From contig CALNYX010000017.1 of the NCBI GenBank assembly GCA_942490925.1, positions 186,001 to 250,000 on the forward strand: a DNA stretch of 64,000 nt. Direction: 5' to 3'. Positions 8,757-16,931 of this stretch are shown one piece after another. Source of the stretch: CALNYX01 sp942490925. GTDB taxonomy: Bacteria; Chlamydiota; Chlamydiia; Chlamydiales; JAAKFR01. The notes under the pieces are model-generated. The model was given only the letters and a program-made list of their open reading frames with translations, was not told where the DNA came from and made no database searches. Each line of letters starts with the position of its first letter. Within the stretch, counting starts at the first letter, position 1. The position numbers and the translations under genes are program-made.

Positions 8757-9959
8757 TCAATGTTGTCTTAAAAGCTCGCGGTTACTGCGGCGACTTACGT
8801 TGATCAGCAGCAAGATAAACGCGACCATCACTGAGAGGGAGCAGGCATAGAGCAGAGGCTCAACTGCTAAGCCGGCAATGAGTCCTCCAACGAAGGGTGC
8901 AAAAAGTTTGCTCAGTGCAAACATCGTCTGAATCAGTCCCATTACACGTCCTTGCTCTTTTTCATGGGCGCTCATCGAGGTGAGTGTCACGAGGTTTCCC
9001 CAAACAAGGGCTGCAAAAATCATGGAGACAGTGTAGGCGATGAGGTAGTAGAGGAAAAAGTCAGTTACTCCTGCAAAGAAGAGAAAGAGGCTGATGAAAA
9101 AAAGTGTCCAGAGGTTCACTTTCCAAAGGGAGAAGTGGTTGACGATCCAACGATTAACAAGCAGACTGGAAAGGATCCAAAAGGTGCTCAGCGAGAGAAA
9201 AAACCAGAGGACTCCTGTATGATCTATGTGAAACTTTTCAGCTGCAATGGGTGAGGCCCATTGAAGCGCAGTAAAGAGTCCTAAAGCCCAAAAGAAAATG
9301 ATGCTGTAGAGCATGCGTGTATGTTTGCGCGGTGGTGGCGTCTCTGTGGGCCTTTCAAGCGGCGCAGTCTCTTTGTAGACGGCGCCGAGGATAAAGAGGC
9401 TAAGCAGCGAAAGGGCTGCAAAACACCAGAAAGGAGCTGTGGTACTGAGGTTCACTCTTGGGTTGGCGAAGAACAGGACTGTAAAAAGTGAAAGGATCCA
9501 GCTCATTCCCAAAATCGCGGCAACAACGCTGAAGCTTTTGCCGCGCGCCTTTTTGGTGATCTGAACATCTGCAATGATTGCTAGGCAGATGGCGAGATTG
9601 CCAGCAAAAAAGCCAGTAACAAGTTGACTGCCGAGTAAAAGAGGGTAGGAACGCGTATGTAGAGCTAGTGCAGAGAGAATATCACCAGCAATGGTTCCAA
9701 TGATAGTCCAATAGAGGGTTTTCTTTCGTCCCCAGCTGTCACTGAGTCTGCCAAAGAATGGAGCTCCAAAGCTTTGTGCTAGTGGAAATGCCACCAGCAC
9801 AAAGCTGAGGAGTAGATGGCGTGTAGTCTCATGAATTTCAATTGAAAGAAGTTCAAAGGAGGGATTCAAAAAGAGCACAGGGAACAACAGGCCATAGCCA
9901 AAAGTATCCAAAAATAGGATAATAAAGGCTGCTATTAGGCCGCGTCGTTTTAGGTCCAT
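8757..9959 (-). CDS. Major facilitator superfamily (MFS) transporter
   Basis: The 400-residue protein has about 12 hydrophobic membrane segments. The loop between segments 2 and 3 is GRLSDSWGRKKTLYW, the MFS signature (GxLsDrxGRrxxl). It fits the DHA1/tetracycline-efflux-like branch (RGLIAAFIILFLDTFGYGLLFPV at the first helix, MGLIQTMFALSKLFAPFVGG near helix 11). Drug, sugar-phosphate or amino-acid efflux are possible; the substrate cannot be told. It is monocistronic, 43 nt downstream of nrdB on the same strand. Confidence 0.88.
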   Translation of the reverse strand: MDLKRRGLIAAFIILFLDTFGYGLLFPVLFLNPSFELLSIEIHETTRHLLLSFVLVAFPLAQSFGAPFFGRLSDSWGRKKTLYWTIIGTIAGDILSALALHTRSYPLLLGSQLVTGFFAGNLAICLAIIADVQITKKARGKSFSVVAAILGMSWILSLFTVLFFANPRVNLSTTAPFWCFAALSLLSLFILGAVYKETAPLERPTETPPPRKHTRMLYSIIFFWALGLFTALQWASPIAAEKFHIDHTGVLWFFLSLSTFWILSSLLVNRWIVNHFSLWKVNLWTLFFISLFLFFAGVTDFFLYYLIAYTVSMIFAALVWGNLVTLTSMSAHEKEQGRVMGLIQTMFALSKLFAPFVGGLIAGLAVEPLLYACSLSVMVAFILLLINVSRRSNRELLRQH

Positions 9960-10002
9960 ACAAACTCATTTTGGATTTGAGCCGACCAAGGACTTGTTTG
10001 CA

Positions 10003-11031
10003 TTAGCTCCATGTGAGATTCGCTGCTGTTTGGTACTCAGTCACGCGTGTCTCGAAAAAGTTCTTCTCTTTGTTGAGGTCAATTGTTTCGCTCATCCATG
10101 GGAATGGATTTTTCGAATTGTAAATTGCCTGAAGTCCAATGCGCTCTAGGCGACGATCTGCAATATGTTGAACATAGTCACGGAACATCTCAGCACGCAA
10201 ACCTAGAATACCATTAGGTAAACACTCTTCAGCATAGGTGATCTCAAGCTCAACAGCTTGGCGCATGCGCTTGTAAATTCCATCTTGGAATGTTGTCGTC
10301 CAGAGCTCTGGATTCTCTTCTTTAATGGTATTAATCAAATCGATTCCAAAATTGAGGTGGATCGTCTCATCTCGCAAGATGTATTGATACTGCTCGCCAA
10401 TTCCAGTCATTTTGTTCTGCCTGTGGAACGAAAGGATCATCACAAAGCCGCTATAGAAGAATAAACCTTCCATAATCAGGTAGTAGCCAATCAGGTTTTC
10501 AAGGAATTTCTGGGCGCCTTTTGTTGTCTTTGTAGTGAAGTCTTCTTCTAATACGTCTGCTGTCAGCTGCATTTGAAAGGCATCTTTTTCATGGATACAC
10601 GAGATTTCATTGTACATATTGAAAAGTTCGCCCTCATCGAGGTTGAGAGACTCACAGATGTAGAGAAAAGTATGTGTGTGTACGGCCTCTTCAAAAGCTT
10701 GACGTAACAAGTATTGTCTCGCCTCAGGGTTTGTAATATGACGGAAAATTGCTAGTACGATGTTATTGCCAACGAGGCTTTCAGCAGTGCTGAAAAAGCC
10801 AAGATTGCGCATGATAACATGCCGTTCATCCTTGGAGAGCTCGTTTGATTTCCAAAGTTCAATATCTTTTGCCATTGGAACTTCAGTAGGCATCCAGTTG
10901 TTAGCACACCCATTTTGGTAGTGCTCCCATGCCCATTTATACTTCAGCGGCATGAGCTGATTAACATCGACTGCGTTGCAGTTGATGAGCCTTTTTTTGT
11001 CAACGTTGACACGTTTATTCGATCCGTTCAT
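10003..11031 (-). CDS. nrdB: Ribonucleotide reductase small subunit, class Ic (R2c)
   Basis: The R2 subunit (342 residues) generates the oxidant needed by NrdA to reduce ribonucleoside diphosphates. Metal ligands are visible: Glu84 (STAESLVGNN), Glu115 and His118 (EEAVHTHTF), and later DETIHLNFG. The residue where class Ia enzymes hold the radical Tyr is Phe122, and the first carboxylate is Glu rather than Asp. Both mark the chlamydial class Ic type, which uses a Mn/Fe cofactor instead of a tyrosyl radical. The start at 11031 is preferred to 11055 because GAGGAG lies at good spacing upstream. It lies 14 nt downstream of nrdA, so the two are co-transcribed. Confidence 0.96.
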   Translation of the reverse strand: MNGSNKRVNVDKKRLINCNAVDVNQLMPLKYKWAWEHYQNGCANNWMPTEVPMAKDIELWKSNELSKDERHVIMRNLGFFSTAESLVGNNIVLAIFRHITNPEARQYLLRQAFEEAVHTHTFLYICESLNLDEGELFNMYNEISCIHEKDAFQMQLTADVLEEDFTTKTTKGAQKFLENLIGYYLIMEGLFFYSGFVMILSFHRQNKMTGIGEQYQYILRDETIHLNFGIDLINTIKEENPELWTTTFQDGIYKRMRQAVELEITYAEECLPNGILGLRAEMFRDYVQHIADRRLERIGLQAIYNSKNPFPWMSETIDLNKEKNFFETRVTEYQTAANLTWS

Positions 11032-11045
11032 TTGTCTCTCCTCAA

Positions 11046-14000
11046 TTACTGACAACTTTCACAACCCTCTTCAAGATTGCAGACTCCCCGATTCACTTTT
11101 ACACGACTTGATGCAGATTTATTTTTCATCCAACGAGGCTGTAGGCTGCGTTTGTTGATATCTGTAGTCGACTTCTCGATGTGAGTAGCGCCCATAGCGC
11201 GCAGATAATATGTCGTTTTCAACCCTTTTTTCCAAGCAAGTTGATACATATCGTGTAGTTTTTTTCCGCTAGGCTCAGCGAGGTAGAGATTGAGCGACTG
11301 GCCCATATCAATCCACTTCTGCCGTCGACTTGCGCATTCAATTGTCCATTCAGGATCGATTTCAAAGGCGGTCAAAAAGACGCGTTTGATCTCTTCTGGA
11401 ATCGATTCAATCTCAGTAAGAGAGCCATCAAAATACTTCAGGTCATCAAGCATATCAGCGCTCCATAGGCCAAGTTCTTTGAGCTTCTCAACAAGAGGCA
11501 TGTTAAGTACAGTAAATTCACCAGAAAGATTTGATTTCACAAATAGATGTTTATACATCGGTTCAATCGACTGAGTGATCCCCACAATATTGGCAATGGT
11601 TGCTGTAGGGGCAATAGCCATTGTGTTGCTATTGCGCATTCCATGTTTCTTGATCGAATCGCGCACAGGTTTCCAATCGAGGCTACATTCATCATTCACA
11701 TCGAGATATTCTTCGCCACGCTCCGCGGCAAGTAGCGCATTTGTATCGATCGGAAGCAAGCCGCGTTCCCACTTTGAGCCTTTATAGCTTGAATAGGCAC
11801 CGCGCTCTTTTGCAAGCTCACTAGAGGAGAGCAGAGCATAATAGGAGATCATCTCCATGCTTCTGTCAGCAAAGTCGACAGCTTCAGGGCTAGCATAGCT
11901 GATATTAAGCTGATAGAGTGCGTCTTGAAAACCCATCAAACCAAGGCCAATAGGACGATGACGCATATTCGCGCGCTTTGCCTCTTCAGTTGGGTAGAAG
12001 TTAATATCGATCACGTTATCGAGCATGCGAATTGCAGTGCGCACAGTTGCAGCTAATTTTTTCTGATCTAAACCCTCTTTTGTCGTATGCAGCGGCAAAT
12101 TGATCGATCCAAGGTTACAAACGGCAGTTTCCTCAGATGAAGTGTTCAGCAGAATCTCTGTGCAGAGATTCGAGCTATGTACAACCCCTGTATGGTCTTG
12201 GGGCGAACGGATATTTGATGGATCTTTGAATGTGATCCAAGGGTGACCAGTTTCGTAGAGCATCCCAAGCATTTTGCGCCAAAGCTGCGTCGCTTCAATC
12301 TGTTTGTAGAGGCGAATCTCACCCTCTTCAGCCATCTTCTCATATTCACGGTAACGCTTTTCAAATGCTTTGCCGTAAAGGTGGTGCAAATCAGGCACAT
12401 CATTGGGGCTAAACAGAGTCCACTTTCCATTTTCAGAAACACGCTTCATGAACAGGTCAGGAATCCAGTTTGCTGTATTCATATCATGTGTGCGACGTCT
12501 CTCATCACCAGTGTTTTTACGCAACTCTAAGAAATCTTCAACATCAAGGTGCCATGTTTCAAGGTAAGCGCACATTGCCCCTTTACGTTTTCCACCTTGG
12601 TTAACAGCAACAGCAGTGTCATTGGCAACTTTTAGGAAGGGGATAACACCCTGACTCTTCCCATTTGTTCCATGGATTGTTGCCCCCGTAGCACGCACAT
12701 TTGTCCAGTCGTTTCCAATCCCACCGGCCCACTTTGAAAGCTGCGCGTCATCCGCAACCACTTTATAAATGTGTTGCAGATCATCCATCACTGTTGAGAG
12801 ATAGCATGAGCTGAGTTGAGAATGGATTGTCCCTGAGTTAAACAGGGTAGGAGTACTCGAGAGATAGAGATATTTGGAAAGCACATTGTAGAACTCAATT
12901 GCTCTCTCTTCTTTCTTTTTCCCTTCATTGAGCGCCAAGCCCATCGAAACACGCATCCAGAAAATCTGAGGAGTCTCCAAACGACGACCCTCATCATGAA
13001 TGAAATAGCGGTCATAAAGGGTTTGTAATCCCAGATATGAGAAGGTGTTATCTCGCTTCAATTCAAGTGCATCTGCCAATTTATCAAGGTCATAGCTCAA
13101 AAGAGAGGGGTCGATACGACCAATTGAAACACCATATTTGAAATACTCTTTGAAGTATTTCTTGTGTCGACTCTTGATTTTTGAATGAGAAGCTTCAATG
13201 CCCATTGTTTCGTTATAAAGAGTATCAAGCAGTAAATTAGCAGCGACATAAGTATAAGAGGGCTCTAATTCAATTTTGGCACGCGCAGCCATGATGTTTG
13301 CAAGATCAACTTCGTGAGCTTTAATGCCATCATAAAAGTTGCTCAGAGCATGATCGACAAGTTCAGTGACATTGACAGCATCATACCCCTTAGCAGCATG
13401 AGCGATTTTCTTCTGTAAAAGACGCTTACTTAGCTTGTAGCGCGAACCATCTTTTCTCACGACAGTGAAGTAGACATCCTCATCACCCTCAAAATGGATG
13501 ACTTCCTCTTGTTCAAACATCTCTTCTTCATGCTCTCTTGCTTCACTCCGTGTTGCGCGATAGAGGATAAAGTCTTTAGCAACAGTGAAATGACCCTCTT
13601 TCATCAATTGCTTTTCAATCTCATCTTGGATCATCTCAATGTTAAGCACGTGCTCTTTTTTAACATGACTCATTGCAAATTCGATCACATTATTTGTTAC
13701 TTTGTTCACAGCATCAATGACATTAGGAGGAGTCTGACCAGAAATGTTCCAAGTATCTCTAAACCCCGCTTCAACTGCAGAAGCTATTTTCATCGGATTA
13801 AAGCGAGCAAACGTTAGACCATCACGACGCAAGACTTTAATCGAACGAGGTGAATCGGCACGTAGCTTTTTGTGTTGGTCACGATAGATAATGTAATCAC
13901 GCACGACATCGTGATGTTCCGTTTCCATTAACTTCTTTTCGACGATGTCTTGAATTGCTTCGACAGTGATCATGGCACCTTGCGAAACCTGTTCAATTAC

Positions 14001-14243
14001 TTCACTTTCAACGAGATCTGCAATGTCTTCAATCGCTTGCTGCATCAAGTCTAGAAGGGGCTGCGGACGTTGGATTTTTTTTGTGTCTCGAAAAGCAGCT
14101 TCCAATGCATGCAAAATACGCTCACGTCTAAAAGGAAGAACACGTCCGTCCCGTTTTACGATGGAATAATCCTTTGTTGCTATTACTTCGTCTAGTCCAT
14201 CTGAAGACAAAATTGCTGCTGTCAAATCATCGTCGTGATTCAT
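11046..14243 (-). CDS. nrdA: Ribonucleotide reductase large subunit with repeated ATP-cones
   Basis: The catalytic R1 subunit is 1065 residues, far longer than E. coli NrdA (about 760). The extra N-terminal part holds three ATP-cone-like repeats: VKRDGRVLPFRRERILHAL (about residue 29), LRRDGLTFARFNPMKIASAV (about 138) and VRKDGSRYKLSKRLLQKKI (about 260). ATP-cones sense dATP/ATP and set overall activity. The catalytic barrel contains NLCTEILLNTS and AVCNLGSINLPLH with active-site cysteines, and the C-terminus ends in CNLEEGCESCQ, the shuttle Cys pair reduced by thioredoxin or glutaredoxin. The gene is led by tandem NrdR boxes and followed by nrdB. Confidence 0.97.
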   Translation of the reverse strand: MNHDDDLTAAILSSDGLDEVIATKDYSIVKRDGRVLPFRRERILHALEAAFRDTKKIQRPQPLLDLMQQAIEDIADLVESEVIEQVSQGAMITVEAIQDIVEKKLMETEHHDVVRDYIIYRDQHKKLRADSPRSIKVLRRDGLTFARFNPMKIASAVEAGFRDTWNISGQTPPNVIDAVNKVTNNVIEFAMSHVKKEHVLNIEMIQDEIEKQLMKEGHFTVAKDFILYRATRSEAREHEEEMFEQEEVIHFEGDEDVYFTVVRKDGSRYKLSKRLLQKKIAHAAKGYDAVNVTELVDHALSNFYDGIKAHEVDLANIMAARAKIELEPSYTYVAANLLLDTLYNETMGIEASHSKIKSRHKKYFKEYFKYGVSIGRIDPSLLSYDLDKLADALELKRDNTFSYLGLQTLYDRYFIHDEGRRLETPQIFWMRVSMGLALNEGKKKEERAIEFYNVLSKYLYLSSTPTLFNSGTIHSQLSSCYLSTVMDDLQHIYKVVADDAQLSKWAGGIGNDWTNVRATGATIHGTNGKSQGVIPFLKVANDTAVAVNQGGKRKGAMCAYLETWHLDVEDFLELRKNTGDERRRTHDMNTANWIPDLFMKRVSENGKWTLFSPNDVPDLHHLYGKAFEKRYREYEKMAEEGEIRLYKQIEATQLWRKMLGMLYETGHPWITFKDPSNIRSPQDHTGVVHSSNLCTEILLNTSSEETAVCNLGSINLPLHTTKEGLDQKKLAATVRTAIRMLDNVIDINFYPTEEAKRANMRHRPIGLGLMGFQDALYQLNISYASPEAVDFADRSMEMISYYALLSSSELAKERGAYSSYKGSKWERGLLPIDTNALLAAERGEEYLDVNDECSLDWKPVRDSIKKHGMRNSNTMAIAPTATIANIVGITQSIEPMYKHLFVKSNLSGEFTVLNMPLVEKLKELGLWSADMLDDLKYFDGSLTEIESIPEEIKRVFLTAFEIDPEWTIECASRRQKWIDMGQSLNLYLAEPSGKKLHDMYQLAWKKGLKTTYYLRAMGATHIEKSTTDINKRSLQPRWMKNKSASSRVKVNRGVCNLEEGCESCQ

Positions 14244-14319
14244 AGAGTGTTCTCACTTTTTTTTTGTCGGTTTCAGGAAAAATCGCTTGCAAAAAAATCA
14301 AGGTGTCATTTGCCGCTCG

Positions 14320-14367
14320 CTACTACAGGTTGTGTTTAACACGCACCTGAAACACTATATATAGTGT
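14320..14367 (-). promoter_or_regulatory. Tandem NrdR boxes upstream of nrdAB
   Basis: The distal box at 14352-14367, ACACTATATATAGTGT, is a perfect palindrome and an exact match to the published NrdR consensus. A second, weaker box at 14320-14335, CTACTACAGGTTGTGT, matches the same pattern at 12 of 16 positions. Their centres are 32 bp apart, the roughly three-turn spacing typical of paired NrdR boxes. They lie 77-124 bp upstream of the nrdA start, in the gap shared with divergent pssA. nrdR itself is not in the window. Confidence 0.85.
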
Positions 14368-14481
14368 CTTTGAGGGATATTGTACAACGAATTTGCATCG
14401 CTTTTTGCACAAAAAAAATTGTGCCTTGAGACCCAAGCATTTTCATTCCAAAATATGTTGAAACCAGCTATAGTGGGGGTG

Positions 14482-15327
14482 ATGAAAAGGTTTTCTCTTT
14501 TACCAAATTTAATCACGGCTTTTGGGCTCTCTTGTGGCCTATTTGTCATATATAAGGTGATGCTCTTCGATGGGGAGAAAAGTCTCTTCTCGCTCCTGCA
14601 GTCATGTGCTATTTTGCTACTCATTGCGGCTTTTGCAGATGTGGCTGATGGGGCTCTTGCTAGACTCGTCAAGGCTGAGAGTGACTTTGGAGGGGAGTTT
14701 GACTCGCTCTCTGACTCTGTAACCTTTGGAGTTGCACCACCTATTCTTGTCCTTAAGGGGTTGTCAGAGGTTGATTTAGGGCGTTTGTCAAATATGATTT
14801 TTATTATTGCTGCCATGGTTTATACCCTGTGCGGCGTACTACGCCTTGTCCGTTATAATTTGAAACGGAAGGTGAAGCAGCCAGATGATATGCCTAAGCC
14901 TAAAAGACGCTATTTCATAGGCTTACCGATTCCAGCAGCAGCGGCGGCCGTGCTTTCAGCCTGTTTGATTCTCATTTCGCCCCTTGCTCATCAATACTTT
15001 CCTTTAACTGAGCAATCTCTTGCCGTTATTATGATGGGAGTCCTTTTTCTCATGGGCTACTTTATGGTCAGTCGTTGGAAGTTCCCAAGCCTTACAGCCT
15101 TCTATTTTCGGGTCCCATCATTTAACCTGGTGATTGCTATTGGTGTTTTTGTAGCGCTAATGCTCTATGGTCTTCTCGAATATTTCACTCTTGTCTTCTT
15201 TCTGCTCTCATGGGGTTATCTTGCTCTTTCTTTGTCGCTTGCTGTGTATCGCGCTACTACAGGGCGCGCCATCACAGCTGATGAACCTGAAAATCCTACG
15301 AGCTCAGCAGAAAATCCGCATAGTTAG
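14482..15327 (+). CDS. pssA: CDP-diacylglycerol-serine O-phosphatidyltransferase
   Basis: This membrane enzyme joins CDP-diacylglycerol and serine to make phosphatidylserine, the precursor of phosphatidylethanolamine. The CDP-alcohol phosphatidyltransferase signature is complete: DVADGALAR, then SDFGGEFDSLSDSVTFG (DxxDGxxAR...GxxxDSLxD). About 7-8 hydrophobic helices follow. The start at 14482 (MKRFSLLPNLITAFG) is chosen because the family begins there and a G-rich stretch precedes it; in-frame ATGs at 14455 and upstream would add unrelated residues. It is divergent from nrdA and converges on lexA, overlapping it by 4 nt. From memory C. trachomatis has pssA-nrdA-nrdB as CT826-828. Confidence 0.93.
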   Translation: MKRFSLLPNLITAFGLSCGLFVIYKVMLFDGEKSLFSLLQSCAILLLIAAFADVADGALARLVKAESDFGGEFDSLSDSVTFGVAPPILVLKGLSEVDLGRLSNMIFIIAAMVYTLCGVLRLVRYNLKRKVKQPDDMPKPKRRYFIGLPIPAAAAAVLSACLILISPLAHQYFPLTEQSLAVIMMGVLFLMGYFMVSRWKFPSLTAFYFRVPSFNLVIAIGVFVALMLYGLLEYFTLVFFLLSWGYLALSLSLAVYRATTGRAITADEPENPTSSAENPHS

Positions 15328-15932
15328 AAAGAGTAGTTGCGAACTAGTCCAATGACAACCCCTTGGATTATCACATGGTCGCTGTGCAAAATGAGAGGCT
15401 GGACCTGAGGATTATTCGACTCAAGACGATAGTAGGGCGAATCGAAAAAACCCTTCTTCACAAAAGTCGTTGTTTTATCAACCAAAGCAATAATTGTTTC
15501 AGCTGCCTCAAATCTAGGACGTGGATCAACCAGTAGTAGATCATTTTCAAGGATGGATTCCTCTACAAGTGCAGCACCTTCAACACGTAGAAGGTAGCAT
15601 TCTCCTTCTGTGGGGACTAAGTAGGCAGGAAGGGGAAGCATTGTAATGTGGGCAAAGGTTTGGATCGGCATGCCACCTTCAATTTTGCCAATGAGAGGCA
15701 CTTCACAATCTGATGACTCTTTACTCACAATCGAGAGAGAGCGGGCACCACATCCATGATTTTCAAGCACGCCCTTCTTCTTCAGCACACGAATTTGATT
15801 ATAGACTGTTCCTAGAGAAGAGAAGCCAAAGTGTTGCTTGATATCACGATAGCTAGGGGCAATACGGTGCGTTGTCGAATAGCTTTCGATGAAATCAAGA
15901 ATCTCTCGTTGACGTTGGGTGAGTCCTGTCAT
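15324..15932 (-). CDS. LexA-like repressor lacking the catalytic serine
   Basis: The 202-residue protein has exactly the length and domain order of E. coli LexA: an N-terminal winged helix (TQRQREILDFIESYS to about residue 60) and a C-terminal S24-type domain. The self-cleavage chemistry appears lost: the AG cleavage bond is Gly86-Gly87 (PLIGKIEGGMPI), and the position of catalytic Ser119 (VSGMSM in E. coli) is Ala121 (VEGAAL). The catalytic Lys is present (Lys159). I infer a repressor that folds and dimerises like LexA but cannot be released by RecA-stimulated autocleavage. No other SOS gene is adjacent. The start at 15932 gives the family length. Confidence 0.85.
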   Translation of the reverse strand: MTGLTQRQREILDFIESYSTTHRIAPSYRDIKQHFGFSSLGTVYNQIRVLKKKGVLENHGCGARSLSIVSKESSDCEVPLIGKIEGGMPIQTFAHITMLPLPAYLVPTEGECYLLRVEGAALVEESILENDLLLVDPRPRFEAAETIIALVDKTTTFVKKGFFDSPYYRLESNNPQVQPLILHSDHVIIQGVVIGLVRNYSF

Positions 15933-15941
15933 ATAAACCAG

Positions 15942-15970
15942 ACAATAGGAATAAATCCAACTAGAGTCAA
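15942..15970 (-). promoter_or_regulatory. Predicted sigma70-type promoter of the lexA-like gene
   Basis: On the minus strand TTGACT (15970-15965) is followed after exactly 17 nt by TATTGT (15947-15942). Transcription would begin about 7-9 nt later, at or within 3 nt of the ATG at 15932. No Shine-Dalgarno sequence lies between, so the message may be leaderless. Confidence 0.55.
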
Positions 15971-16004
15971 GAACCCTCTGAAAAATGAGGATTTTGAGGC
16001 ATTT

Positions 16005-16364
16005 ATGAGAAATAAAATTCTTATTATTGAGCCGAATCAAGAAGATCAAGAGAGGCTTGAAGAGATCCTGCAAGGAGTGGTTGAGAATGGAGGAGAGCTC
16101 TTTTTCTCTCCAGATCGCACTTCTGGCCTTGAACTCTTGCATAAGGAGCAGCCGCAACTTGTTTTTCTCGAAAGCTCTTTAGTTGGGGAGAAAGAGGATG
16201 AATGGATTCATGATGGAGTGCATATTGTCCTGATGCGGTACGAAGGAGAGCTCGAGCAGAAGAGCGAGGATTTCGTTCTCAAGCCCTTCCAAGAGACTCA
16301 GATCCTTGAAAAATGTCAAGCTGCCCTCAGTTCTCTAGAAGCTCCTCCAATTCCCCCAATGTAA
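16005..16364 (+). CDS. Receiver-domain-like protein without the phospho-acceptor Asp
   Basis: The 119-residue protein resembles a single CheY-type receiver domain: beta-1 MRNKILIIEPNQEDQERLEEI, beta-3 QPQLVFLESSLVG and a C-terminal VLKPFQETQILEKC with the conserved Lys-Pro. The usual acidic pair is reduced to Glu-Pro, and the phospho-acceptor Asp at the end of beta-3 is replaced (FLESS), so it should not be phosphorylated normally. A pseudo-receiver acting by protein contact is likely. It is divergent from the lexA-like gene, with only about 70 nt between them. The start at 16005 begins the fold; the upstream open frame runs through the lexA promoter. Confidence 0.6.
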   Translation: MRNKILIIEPNQEDQERLEEILQGVVENGGELFFSPDRTSGLELLHKEQPQLVFLESSLVGEKEDEWIHDGVHIVLMRYEGELEQKSEDFVLKPFQETQILEKCQAALSSLEAPPIPPM

Positions 16365-16380
16365 TAATCATTATTTTAAT

Positions 16381-16418
16381 AGTAACTATTTAGTTGTTAA
16401 TGTGTTAAAATAGTTACT
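16381..16418. promoter_or_regulatory. Perfect 11-bp inverted repeat upstream of the Inc-like gene
   Basis: AGTAACTATTT (16381-16391) and AAATAGTTACT (16408-16418) are exact reverse complements separated by 16 nt. The repeat ends 22 nt before the ATG at 16441. No T-run follows, so an operator is more likely than a terminator, though a transcript hairpin after the receiver-like gene is possible. Confidence 0.45.
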
Positions 16419-16440
16419 TAATACAATAGAGGGGGTGGAG

Positions 16441-16899
16441 ATGTCTTCGGATTCAATTCTAGTAGATTCATGTCGTACGTCTTCTCCATTAGCAAAGTCG
16501 AGCACTCCTCCCCTAGATGTGGATAAATGGAGTAGAGTTGTTCAGCAGCGTCTTCAAAATGACCGACCATCTGCTGGCCCTCCAGCCACTGCTCAGGAAA
16601 AGAAACAGTTTAGGCACTGGGATCCAGGTGCAAGAATATCGCGATCTAGAGTAATCGTCTACAGAGGAACATCATCCTGCACGCCTCCTGAATTTAAAGT
16701 CAAAAAATGGGTTTATCCCGTACTCACTATTATCACTTTAGTCGCGCTGGCTGCTTTAGGGTTAGGACTCACAGCTCAGTTCGGTCCTTTTGCACTTCCT
16801 TCACCAGCCACTTTTGCCTTGTTTGCAATGGGAGGCACTTGTTCTCTAGCAGTGATCACGCTTGGCATCATGATCCAGCGTGCACGCTCTGATTCTTGA
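16441..16899 (+). CDS. Putative inclusion-membrane (Inc-like) protein
   Basis: The 152-residue protein has a hydrophilic, Ser/Pro-rich N-terminus (residues 1-88) and then a bilobed hydrophobic domain: WVYPVLTIITLVALAALGLG, a short loop with Pro and Gly, and ATFALFAMGGTCSLAVITLG, ending in a short basic tail. Two closely spaced helices of this kind are the hallmark of chlamydial Inc proteins, which are type III-secreted into the vacuole membrane. There is no Sec signal peptide. AGAGGGGG precedes the ATG. It could equally be an ordinary two-helix membrane protein. Confidence 0.5.
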   Translation: MSSDSILVDSCRTSSPLAKSSTPPLDVDKWSRVVQQRLQNDRPSAGPPATAQEKKQFRHWDPGARISRSRVIVYRGTSSCTPPEFKVKKWVYPVLTIITLVALAALGLGLTAQFGPFALPSPATFALFAMGGTCSLAVITLGIMIQRARSDS

Positions 16900-16931
16900 C
16901 CTAATACTTGTCGAGCGGTATCCTTTTCCTC

